Positions 1-7,958 of a DNA stretch of 64,000 nt are shown here, piece after piece. A program made the translations under genes and the position numbers. Source of the stretch: Stentor coeruleus (lineage: Eukaryota > Ciliophora > Heterotrichea > Heterotrichida > Stentoridae); the NCBI GenBank assembly GCA_001970955.1, contig MPUH01000309.1, positions 1 to 64,000 on the forward strand, written 5' to 3'. The notes beneath the pieces were generated by a model. That model searched no databases. It worked only from the letters and a program-made list of their open reading frames with translations, and was not told the origin of the DNA. The stretch's first letter is position 1. Every line of letters begins with the position of its first letter.

Positions 1-107
1 TCATTATATAATGGGCATTCTTCTATAATATGTTCTTCGTCTTTGATAAGTTTAGGACAGGAAACACAGAAGGGACTTATTTTTAAGTGTCTTGAGTACT
101 GGATCAT
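1..107 (-). mobile_element. Possible LINE reverse-transcriptase C-terminal scrap (partial)
   Basis: A minus-strand frame from an ATG at 105-107 runs 35 codons out of the left window edge. It contains FCVSC followed by DEEHIIEECPLY, a C-x2-C ... H-x4-C arrangement like the zinc-binding tail found after the reverse transcriptase of many non-LTR retrotransposons. Upstream (rightwards) this frame has a stop, and a neighbouring frame carries protein-like sequence, so any element here would be 5'-truncated and decayed. It could equally be the start of a small zinc protein of the host whose body lies outside the window. The call rests on the motif alone. Confidence 0.28.
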
Positions 108-277
108 TGAGTGGTTTGATCCTGTTCTTTAATTTTTATCAAAAAGTTTTAAATTAAATTAAATTATCATCAAATCTTTAAATCAAATATTTTCCCCAAA
201 AATCCTAAATCAATGTCTTCCTATATATAAAGATATCTGATTTCCTATAGAAATTCTGGCTGTGATTAATAAAAGTA

Positions 278-919
278 ATGGCGTCCATGAAGTACAACCC
301 GAACTATGACTTCTCGAACAAGGGTATTGATTGGGAAAGCTACGAAAAAGAAGCAAGATTAAGAACAGATGCTGTCTGGGAAAGATCAAAACTTAAAGAC
401 TTTTTCCGCTGTTTCTATAAAGTCTTTTACTGGGACCCAAAGAGTGAAAAATACTATATCATGGGGCCTATGCATATGTTTGGCAAGGGTACAGATGGCT
501 GGAGAGTCAGAGAACATGATGGCTACACTACAACAGGTAGAACAAGCTCATTCCAAGTAGCCAGAGGATGGGAATTCCCTGCTAGGACAATATCATTAAA
601 CTCAGCTGATACTATTCGTGACAAGAATGCTCTTTGCTATTATCGTTTCCGTGCTTACAAGAGGTGTGAAGGCAACAGTACTTTGTCTAGGATTATGGAA
701 ATAGGGAATAAAGACGGCCCAGAAAAAGTCGACCTGGCATGCTACAATGAAATGTTAGAAATGACTGATTATTGCAGTTCAAATATGCTAAATTGGCTGT
801 CTGATTTATGGCATCACATGGAGCTTCATAATAACCCCATCCGTCTTGGTCACGGTGATGAAATTAGAATGGTTCCTGATGAATTTGACAATCCCGATAC
901 TTCGGTATTAACCTATTAA
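278..919 (+). CDS. Small Cys-containing protein, possibly mitochondrial
   Basis: This is an intact 213-codon ORF with ATG at 278 and TAA at 917-919. Codon use is richer in G and C than in its neighbours, which suggests strong expression. The family was not recognised. The C-terminal half has a C-x9-C pair (CYYRFRAYKRC) and a C-x10-C pair (CYNEMLEMTDYC), an arrangement seen in intermembrane-space proteins and complex I accessory subunits such as NDUFB10. That link is only an inference. The protein is rich in Trp and Tyr, with no signal peptide or membrane segment. A TATA-like tatatataa lies about 50 nt upstream. The stop is 65 nt from the stop of the convergent next gene. Confidence 0.75.
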   Translation: MASMKYNPNYDFSNKGIDWESYEKEARLRTDAVWERSKLKDFFRCFYKVFYWDPKSEKYYIMGPMHMFGKGTDGWRVREHDGYTTTGRTSSFQVARGWEFPARTISLNSADTIRDKNALCYYRFRAYKRCEGNSTLSRIMEIGNKDGPEKVDLACYNEMLEMTDYCSSNMLNWLSDLWHHMELHNNPIRLGHGDEIRMVPDEFDNPDTSVLTY

Positions 920-984
920 GTAGATATTATTTAGATTTCAATGAATCATGTATTTATAGTTTAATATGTGTTTATTAAAGATTT

Positions 985-2037
985 CTAAGGAGAAGTGATC
1001 TCATCTCTAAAGGCTATAGATGACGATTGGAATCCTGATTCAACAGAGCAAGGCAATATTCGACTGAATTCTTCGATGTTTTTAAGGAAATCTTTGAGGT
1101 CTTCAGGCTTTATGAGGTGCTTTTTTGAGCGAAATAGGGTTTCAAGTTCCTTTTTGCTCGCTAAGATCCCTTTGTCCCTAAGTTTTTCTTCAACAAATTT
1201 AATGCAGAGACGATTTTCAAACAGCAGCAGCGTTTCTTCGTACATGTAAGTGATATCTACTTTTATGATGTTAGCTACATACATCAAACACTCTAAATAA
1301 CTGAACCCACAATTATTTTTACTTTCAGCGGCTATAATTTGAAAAGCACTTTCATTCCTTTTATTTTTCAAGTGAAAATCGGCTTGATACTTTTCATAAA
1401 GCATCATAACCATAGCATAACTCCCAGTTCTACAGGATACCAATGCACAGTTTTCCCCAGTATACTCATCCACATAATGCAAATCCACATTTTTCGGAGG
1501 TTTCTCCTCAGCATAATAGTCAGAAAAATAACCAACAATTGACAAATGATTATTTAAAACCGCAAGTTGAATAGGAGTAAAAAATTGCTCAACGCTATGT
1601 ATAGATAGTAGGGAGTTTACAACACAGCTTGAGTCTTGAGCATATTTTTTATGTTTTTCATATTCACAATGTTCTGGATAGAATATTTTCAGCATTACAA
1701 GATAACCTTTTTCACATATATGGCTTAACGGGTCTAAACCTTCTTTTTCTAGACTTTTCTCCATTAGGTAAAATGATGCATGATGATTGTTGATTAATCT
1801 TTTATAGCATTTATAGCTGCCTGACCATAAAGAATATCCAAGAAGGCTAAAGCATCTTTTTTTGCCTTTTATAATTCTTTCATCTATGAAATCATGAGAT
1901 TTTCTTCCTGAGCAAAATTCGTATAGAGCTATGAGATCTTTAAGATGACTTGGTTCATTACTCCTTATACAAGATTTGATTCTGTTAAGGATTTCATCTC
2001 CACCAACAGTCCTCGGTGAACAATTTTTGCAGCCCAT
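985..2037 (-). CDS. Ankyrin-repeat-like protein with N-terminal lipidation signal
   Basis: The predicted protein has 350 aa, starting at the ATG at 2035-2037 and ending with TAG. It begins MGCKNC, a good candidate for N-myristoylation at Gly2 with palmitoylation of the adjacent cysteines, so membrane attachment is likely. The middle contains weak ankyrin-like helical pairs (FTPIQLAVLNNHLSIVGYF; CALVSCRTGSYAMVMMLYEK), followed by a Lys/Glu-rich helical C-terminus. No catalytic motif is visible. It is probably a membrane-tethered interaction scaffold. The ankyrin assignment rests on pattern rather than a clear consensus. Confidence 0.7.
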   Translation of the reverse strand: MGCKNCSPRTVGGDEILNRIKSCIRSNEPSHLKDLIALYEFCSGRKSHDFIDERIIKGKKRCFSLLGYSLWSGSYKCYKRLINNHHASFYLMEKSLEKEGLDPLSHICEKGYLVMLKIFYPEHCEYEKHKKYAQDSSCVVNSLLSIHSVEQFFTPIQLAVLNNHLSIVGYFSDYYAEEKPPKNVDLHYVDEYTGENCALVSCRTGSYAMVMMLYEKYQADFHLKNKRNESAFQIIAAESKNNCGFSYLECLMYVANIIKVDITYMYEETLLLFENRLCIKFVEEKLRDKGILASKKELETLFRSKKHLIKPEDLKDFLKNIEEFSRILPCSVESGFQSSSIAFRDEITSP

Positions 2038-2633
2038 TATATGGTAAATTATAAAGAGATTTACTATAGTGATGATAATGGAAGGCTTAGGTGAAAATTG
2101 AATTTAAAGTACAATGGGAGTGTTTGAAAATAAATTAAATGTGAGTAGTATATTATTTTGGTTATTTTAAACTTAACGTAGAGCCTCTTAAATAAAGTGT
2201 TTTTGACTATGATTTGATATAGATATATATCAGGATTTGCAAAGTTAGAGAGAGAAAAATATAAGACTTGGTGTTTTATATTAAAAAACTTAAGTTTAGT
2301 ATTTGATTCGCCTCCTAGCAGTTTTTGATTTTTATATATATTTTATAGATAATATTATCGAAGACTTGATAAGCTTTAAAAATTAGTTTTATTGCTTGTT
2401 TTTGATTCTTCCAAGGCTAGAAAAAAAAGCCATTATCCCACAACCGATAAAAATCTAAAAGGTTGTATATTTAAAAATCCTCTCAGGAGCAAGCACAAGC
2501 TTCCTAGGATAGCAAAAAAACTACAAAACAATCTATAAATCTATACAAATTTGCATAATGCTCAAACATATGGAGCATTTCACAGACATTTACCCTAATC
2601 TTTAGCCATATTTGAATATAATAATCTCCTAAA
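2038..2633. other. Intergenic, no gene seen
   Basis: The left part (to about 2380) is C-poor and the right part is G-poor on the + strand. Around 2405-2520 there is a more GC-rich patch with inverted repeats (caacc...ggttg; aggagc...gcttcct) that could fold. On the minus strand it is followed by a run of eight T, as in a Pol III terminator. No known RNA family was recognised. Confidence 0.4.
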
Positions 2634-4136
2634 TTATTCTTTAGTTTTTTCAAGTATCGCTAATTTCGCCTTGATGGAGCTCAAGAGCATATCATTAATA
2701 TCGTCACTATACTTAAATCCTTTAATTGTTCCTTCATTATTCATCATAGCTATTTCCTTTTTCTTAATCTCCTTTTCAATTTTTTTTGATTTCGTCTTAA
2801 GCATTTTAATCTTTTCGCTATCAGAAAGTCCTTCAAACTCTTCATTTAAATCATATTTCACCATATCATCCTCAATCCCAGCATCTCTTTTCTCCTTTTC
2901 TGCATCTTCTCTGATTTTTCGCTGATATTCCAAGTAGTCAACAGATTTTACTTCACGTTTAGGCTTTTCTTTTGGAGCTAGGGGATTCGGTTTGAACTTA
3001 TGAGGCACCCATTCAGATTTTTCAGCACTTTTCTCATGATCTTTTTTAAGAATTTTTTGTCCTTCTAATAACTTTTCCTTCCGTTTATCCAGTTCTTTCT
3101 TTTTTTCTTCATCAATACTTGGTAAGTACATTTGTTTGACCAACTTGGCATATGTAGTCTTTTTCTCTATCATTTTCAATCTTTCCTCTTGCATTCTTCT
3201 TTGTTCTTCTCTCAAATGTCTTTCTTCTTCTATTATTTTGTTCTTCCAAAGGTTGAAAGAACTGTCTGATGATTTGATTTTTCTATCAATGCTTTTGCTT
3301 TTAGAATCTTGATCGAATTTCTTTTTATGATCGGTTTTGATTGTATCATACCACTTGGCATGATCTATAATTTGTTTTTGGCTTATCGAACTCATCATTC
3401 TTTTCTTCATCAGTTCTGCTTTCCTTTTCTCCAGCTCAGGCATTTCGATATCTTTCCAATACTGTTCTGAGAGTTTGACAAATAAAGGCTTTTCAGCTTT
3501 GATTTTTTTCAGTGTCACATCATAAGATTTTTGCTCTTCTAATTCTTTTTTCCTCAATTCAGCTTTTTCATGCATTTTTTTAAGATTCCTTTTGTATTCT
3601 TTTCTCTTTTCTTCAGCTTGTCTCTTTTTCTGTTCCTGTTTTAAGTTTCGCTCATGATTGATTTCTTGTTCTATTTCAGCTAGGTGGCCTTGAAGCTTCT
3701 CTTTTCGGCGTTTTTGTTCTTGATAATATTCAAGAGCTTTTTTTTTCTGTTGTTTAGCTTTTTGCTTTTCTTCTTCGAAATATTCATGACGAATTTGGCT
3801 GTCTTGAAGGTTTATTTTAACTTTGCTTGGTATTTCATTTATAGTTCCTAAGTTATCGATTGATTCAGTTACTGACATGAGTTTTGCTTCTAGTTCTCTT
3901 TTCTTTCTTTTTGCTTCTCTAAGTTTGGCTCTTCTGAGGTTTAAATCAACGTCTCCAGCATTTAATTTTACTAAGTATTTGTCTATTAGTTCTTGTAAAG
4001 ATAATTCAGGTTTTTTACCTTTGAATTTTTGCACTACTTTTTCGTTGATTTTGATTAGGATGCTTTTAACGTCTGGACTTTGAGAAAATTTTTTTTTTAG
4101 TGCAGATGCTTGCTTTGATAAATATTGTTCAGCCAT
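2634..4136 (-). CDS. Long Lys/Glu-rich coiled-coil protein
   Basis: The predicted protein has 500 aa, with ATG at 4134-4136 and TAA at the end. Most of it is charged heptad-like helix (runs of E, K, Q and R from about residue 70 to 440). An N-terminal helical segment (SPDVKSILIKINEKVVQKFK) and a C-terminal helix (DDINDMLLSSIKAKLAILEK) cap it. No enzyme motif, signal peptide or membrane segment is seen. Ciliates have many such proteins in cilia, basal bodies and cortex, but nothing here fixes a location. The family was not recognised. Confidence 0.75.
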   Translation of the reverse strand: MAEQYLSKQASALKKKFSQSPDVKSILIKINEKVVQKFKGKKPELSLQELIDKYLVKLNAGDVDLNLRRAKLREAKRKKRELEAKLMSVTESIDNLGTINEIPSKVKINLQDSQIRHEYFEEEKQKAKQQKKKALEYYQEQKRRKEKLQGHLAEIEQEINHERNLKQEQKKRQAEEKRKEYKRNLKKMHEKAELRKKELEEQKSYDVTLKKIKAEKPLFVKLSEQYWKDIEMPELEKRKAELMKKRMMSSISQKQIIDHAKWYDTIKTDHKKKFDQDSKSKSIDRKIKSSDSSFNLWKNKIIEEERHLREEQRRMQEERLKMIEKKTTYAKLVKQMYLPSIDEEKKKELDKRKEKLLEGQKILKKDHEKSAEKSEWVPHKFKPNPLAPKEKPKREVKSVDYLEYQRKIREDAEKEKRDAGIEDDMVKYDLNEEFEGLSDSEKIKMLKTKSKKIEKEIKKKEIAMMNNEGTIKGFKYSDDINDMLLSSIKAKLAILEKTKE

Positions 4137-4231
4137 TATGCTTTATAATGAGTGTGGGTATATTAAGTTGGATAAAGATATGGATTTAAAGGAATATTTT
4201 TTAATACATAGATTAAAGGATAAGATTATAT

Positions 4232-4393
4232 ATGAATATTATACAATAATATGCTATATCTAAATATTTACCAGGGCATAACCTTTTGATCATTATTTTG
4301 CTAACTTTAGCAATAATCTTATTAGGACTGCTATATCTTTATCACAGAATACATAAAAAATCTTATGAAGAAGGGAAAATACTATTCCGGTAA
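4232..4393 (+). CDS. Possible small single-pass membrane protein with an in-frame TAA
   Basis: A frame from ATG 4232 has a TAA at codon 6 (4247-4249) and is then open for 47 codons to TAA 4391-4393. The open part encodes a clear transmembrane helix (LLIIILLTLAIILLGLLYLY) followed by a basic-then-acidic tail (HRIHKKSYEEGK). No ATG lies in frame after the early stop, and no GT-AG intron of the usual 15 nt would remove it. It may be a decayed small gene, a sequencing error, a non-ATG start or a read-through case. It sits between the coiled-coil gene (96 nt away, divergent) and a minus-strand gene ending at 4453. Confidence 0.35.
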
Positions 4394-4452
4394 ACAACTG
4401 AACATGACCAAATAATTATTTATTTTGAGTATATGCAAATTAATAGCTTTAA

Positions 4453-5982
4453 CTACTCAGCCAGTGATTTGCAGGCTATGCAAAAAACACTATGATTTTC
4501 TAAAGCGCATCCATAAGCAGGTACTGTATTACATTTGCAAACTGTGCAAAATATTTCTTCATACGAAAACATTTCTTTTTCACATATAAAGCACATTGTT
4601 GAAGGACAATATTTACAATAGTTTATATTCACACTTGTTTTCAAACATTTTTCACAATTATAATCAAAATCACTATTAATTCTATCAGCCCTACATTTTC
4701 TACAAGTCCATAACTGTTTTTTGTTAAACTCTAAACACTTACTACAATCCCAATCTCCATTAATAAATCCACAATTATCGCATGCTTCTCCTATAGTTTT
4801 GGTGGTATGACAATAAAGGCACTCAATTGTAAGATTTGAAAGTTGATTTTCATAACCTAAAAATCCATAAGCTCTATTAATTTGATGGTTAAAATCCTCA
4901 CCTAACTCTGCTTTATACGATATTCTTTCTATCAAACCTATTTTAATAGACTCAAGGATTATTATGGGTGGCAAATCATTTTTTTCATAAAATATATATA
5001 GAGGCATATACCTATGAGATATTATATATAGCAAAGTGTCAAACCATTTTCCTTTGTAGATTTGAAAATTTCTTTTTGCTGAAAGTTTGTACCAAGAATT
5101 GTCTATAAAACTTATTATTTTTCCTTTATTTTTTTTTGTTAAAAAAATTGTTTTTAGGCCTAAATTGTTACTTGGAGGACATGATGAAAATTCTGAAAGG
5201 TTAAATTGCCCATCTAGCCATATTAAGGACTGCATAGCGTTGAAGGTATTTTGTTCTACATTATTCCAATTAAACTTTAATATAAGCAGAGAAGGATCGA
5301 TAGTGTTTGATTTGATATTAAAAGAAGGTGCATGATTTTGGGGACCTGGACATTTGAAAAAATTTGGCTTTTTTGCCTGGAAAGTATTTTTAATGACATG
5401 CGCAAATTGGAACCTTAGTTTTATCAAAGTTGAGATTTCAGCGCCAAAGCCAATACTACTATTAACGAATTCATTTATTTTTGAATAAAAAGGCTTTACT
5501 AATTTGCTTAGGGGAATTTCTATGGAGGTCAACATGTCATTAGCTAATGTACCATAGAATCCTCCACAATCACATGATAGTTCTCTTTTAAATATAGGGA
5601 AAGCTTGATGTAATTCACATTTTGGATGGCATTTTGACTTGCTGCTTCTGTGTATGAGACTCAAAAATGCTTCTATTCCTTCGCACCCTTTCAGTTGTAT
5701 CGAATGATTTTCTATAAAATTTTGAAATGCACCACAACTAAGATATTCAGTCTCCACAAAAGCTAATTCGAATAGTTTTCTAATTTCGCAATGAAAGCAG
5801 TCTGTATTAATACATTCATGCTTCATAATGATTTGCTTAAAGGAACTTAATGTAAAAAAAGTCTGAATTGTAGGGGTTAACTCTTGATTTAAATCTTTAA
5901 ACAAAGGGAAACTTGTTGACTTCTTACTGTCAAATATAATTTCCTCAAAGTGATCATCATTTCCAAAAAAAATAATATTCAT
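4453..5982 (-). CDS. USP-like inactive deubiquitinase with RanBP2-type zinc fingers
   Basis: The predicted protein has 509 aa, starting at ATG 5980-5982. The order of elements follows the ubiquitin-specific-protease fold of the plant/animal inactive UBP type. There is a C-x4-C-x2-C segment (CINTDCFHC), a Cys/His cluster (CHPKCELH ... CDCG), a central beta region (LILKFNWN), an SFIDNSWYKLS-like segment and a terminal HRYMPLYIFYEK in place of the usual 'H..LLFYE'. The active-site Cys box (GNTCFMNS) and the catalytic His context are absent, so it should not cleave ubiquitin. The C-terminus carries Cys pairs, including WDCSKC ... WTCRKC as in RanBP2 zinc fingers, and further C-x2-C pairs. A role as a ubiquitin- or protein-binding scaffold is inferred. 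Confidence 0.6.
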   Translation of the reverse strand: MNIIFFGNDDHFEEIIFDSKKSTSFPLFKDLNQELTPTIQTFFTLSSFKQIIMKHECINTDCFHCEIRKLFELAFVETEYLSCGAFQNFIENHSIQLKGCEGIEAFLSLIHRSSKSKCHPKCELHQAFPIFKRELSCDCGGFYGTLANDMLTSIEIPLSKLVKPFYSKINEFVNSSIGFGAEISTLIKLRFQFAHVIKNTFQAKKPNFFKCPGPQNHAPSFNIKSNTIDPSLLILKFNWNNVEQNTFNAMQSLIWLDGQFNLSEFSSCPPSNNLGLKTIFLTKKNKGKIISFIDNSWYKLSAKRNFQIYKGKWFDTLLYIISHRYMPLYIFYEKNDLPPIIILESIKIGLIERISYKAELGEDFNHQINRAYGFLGYENQLSNLTIECLYCHTTKTIGEACDNCGFINGDWDCSKCLEFNKKQLWTCRKCRADRINSDFDYNCEKCLKTSVNINYCKYCPSTMCFICEKEMFSYEEIFCTVCKCNTVPAYGCALENHSVFCIACKSLAE

Positions 5983-6312
5983 ATTTATTATAGGTATAGC
6001 ATTTAATGTATTGAGGAAAGTCTCAACTTTCTATGAGAAAATTCTAACAATTTTTTGCATTTTTTTAAAAAATCTGGTAGAGATTTGTTATTTCTCTCTT
6101 AACTCCGAGAAAATAATTATTTAAAAATTATAAACTATTTAATCATATCATACAAATATTTTTTTGATTATTGTTTTTGCTTTAAAGTGTGTAATTTAGA
6201 AGCTCCAACAAATCTTATCATATGACTAAAGCTGTAAAAATACTAATTATAGTACTAGTTCTAAACTTATAAAAATACACATTTTCTCATTAGAAAATCA
6301 TCAACTATATAA
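5983..6312. other. Divergent promoter gap
   Basis: This gap separates a minus-strand and a plus-strand gene, so both promoters should lie here. It is very AT-rich, with G-poor sequence over the last 150 nt before the plus-strand start. It contains a short inverted repeat (gaaagtctcaactttc near 6016-6032). No further gene was seen. Confidence 0.4.
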
Positions 6313-7890
6313 ATGAAATTTTGGCAGCTTCTATCATTTCTATTTCTTACCCAAGGGCATATTTCTCTAGGTTCATTAGAAGGTTATCTTAACAGTTCCG
6401 AAATCCTCTCAACGCTCAGTAACCTAGCCTCTCAATATCCCTCCCTTTTATCCCAATCCAAATTAGGAATATTCGATGTGCTAGTCCTAAAAAACTCATC
6501 ATATCATCCAGAATACACAAAACCCTTAATACTTGTCCTTGGGGGTTTCTATGGAGGATATCCTTTAAGTGCTTTTCAAGTACTAGAAATCGCTGAACAC
6601 CTTGCATTGAATTCTAAATCTGGTGATCCTACAGCAAATTTTATATCAAACATATTTGAAATCCATTTCATCCCTGTGCTTAATAAAAAAGCTTATCAAT
6701 ACATGGAAGAAAACTACTATCAAGGTTTTTTCCCTGTTATCAAAACTGGAATGGAAAATTATCAAGGAAACTGCCCGAGTCCTGACAACGGGATAAACCC
6801 TTATCACAATTTCCCATACATGTTTGAAATATTGCAAGATCCATGCTCAAATGATTACGGCGGAGAATTTTCAAGTGATTCTGAGATTACTTATAACTTT
6901 TTATACACTTACTATAGTAGTGAGCGAGTACCTAGTTTTTCTTTTAATTATCAAGGGACTGGAAATTTGTATAAAATTCCATATGCTTATTCGAATGCAT
7001 CAATCAGCTTAGCTTTCGGTGTACTTGTAAACAATACATTATCTATTATACCTAATGATTATAAGGTTATACAATCTTATGAATTGACAAATGTGTCAGA
7101 ATATGGAACTTATTTAGATTATTCGATAAGTAACATGACAGGGATTTTTGAAGTTGCCTTAGGACAGGAAGCTAATCTCACTAAAGATTTGATTATTGAA
7201 GAAGCTGATAAAAACTATAACACTTTTACTTCAATCATGGAAATGGTTTATGTTAAAAGAAATTTTTACTTTGATTATGTTAACGAATCGAAGATTGTTG
7301 ATAACAACAACTCTGAGCCATACTCAAATGTTGAATTCGCATTTACCGTGACAAATGAGAACTATTTACCATTTACTCATCAATTGAAATTCAACCCAGG
7401 ATTTAAAGATAGTGATAGTTTCCAGCTTAAAAAAATAATCTGTGATTTAGCATCAATTTATATACCTCAAAGCAATATATATGTAATGGATTCTACAAAA
7501 GTTTCTTTAACCGATGCTACAATATTTGAATTTACTAATATCGCTCCAGGGTATTCTAATTTCACATATTTTATAATCTATGAAAGACTTAGACTGAATT
7601 CAGGAAGGGATTACAATTATCAAGCGACTTTATCATCATCAGTATATTATCTTGAAGATAAAGTTCTTAAAGGAAAAGGAAAAATTGAAATGACTAATGA
7701 TGATAATAATGGTAGTGATAATGAAGATGAAAAAAAAGGAGTCATTGTTGGCTTTGTCTTGCTTATTGTATTACTGATTCTTGTGTTTATTGCAGGAGTT
7801 GTGTTTTACTGTGCAAGGCGCAGACACGATTTTGAACAGAAATTTAATCAAGATCCAAGAATTCCTCAAGCTAACGAAGCTAGAATTTAA
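6313..7890 (+). CDS. Secreted/type I membrane M14 carboxypeptidase-like pseudoenzyme
   Basis: The predicted protein has 525 aa with ATG at 6313. It has an N-terminal signal peptide (MKFWQLLSFLFLTQG), an extracellular M14-like domain, an acidic Asn/Asp-rich linker (about 465-480), a transmembrane helix (VIVGFVLLIVLLILVFIAGV) and a short basic cytosolic tail. M14 landmarks are present: LILVLGGFYGGYPLSA at the position of the HxxE zinc site, IPVLNKKAY for the usual VPVxNPDGY, and DPCSNDYGGEFSSDSEI for the conserved DPCS..Y.G....SEPE. The zinc ligands are missing (HxxE becomes FYGG; the later His region reads SFNYQG). The fold therefore seems kept without catalysis, which suggests a cell-surface receptor or binding role. 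Confidence 0.7.
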   Translation: MKFWQLLSFLFLTQGHISLGSLEGYLNSSEILSTLSNLASQYPSLLSQSKLGIFDVLVLKNSSYHPEYTKPLILVLGGFYGGYPLSAFQVLEIAEHLALNSKSGDPTANFISNIFEIHFIPVLNKKAYQYMEENYYQGFFPVIKTGMENYQGNCPSPDNGINPYHNFPYMFEILQDPCSNDYGGEFSSDSEITYNFLYTYYSSERVPSFSFNYQGTGNLYKIPYAYSNASISLAFGVLVNNTLSIIPNDYKVIQSYELTNVSEYGTYLDYSISNMTGIFEVALGQEANLTKDLIIEEADKNYNTFTSIMEMVYVKRNFYFDYVNESKIVDNNNSEPYSNVEFAFTVTNENYLPFTHQLKFNPGFKDSDSFQLKKIICDLASIYIPQSNIYVMDSTKVSLTDATIFEFTNIAPGYSNFTYFIIYERLRLNSGRDYNYQATLSSSVYYLEDKVLKGKGKIEMTNDDNNGSDNEDEKKGVIVGFVLLIVLLILVFIAGVVFYCARRRHDFEQKFNQDPRIPQANEARI

Positions 7891-7958
7891 TAGATAATAT
7901 CATAGAATTTTACATGTTTGTATATGAAAATCATATTTAGTTTTCTCTTTTTAACTAA

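Noticed and set aside
905-919. Intron-like GTAGATATTATTTAG just after the first gene's stop
   Set aside because: It lies after an in-frame TAA, so splicing it would not change the protein; probably chance.
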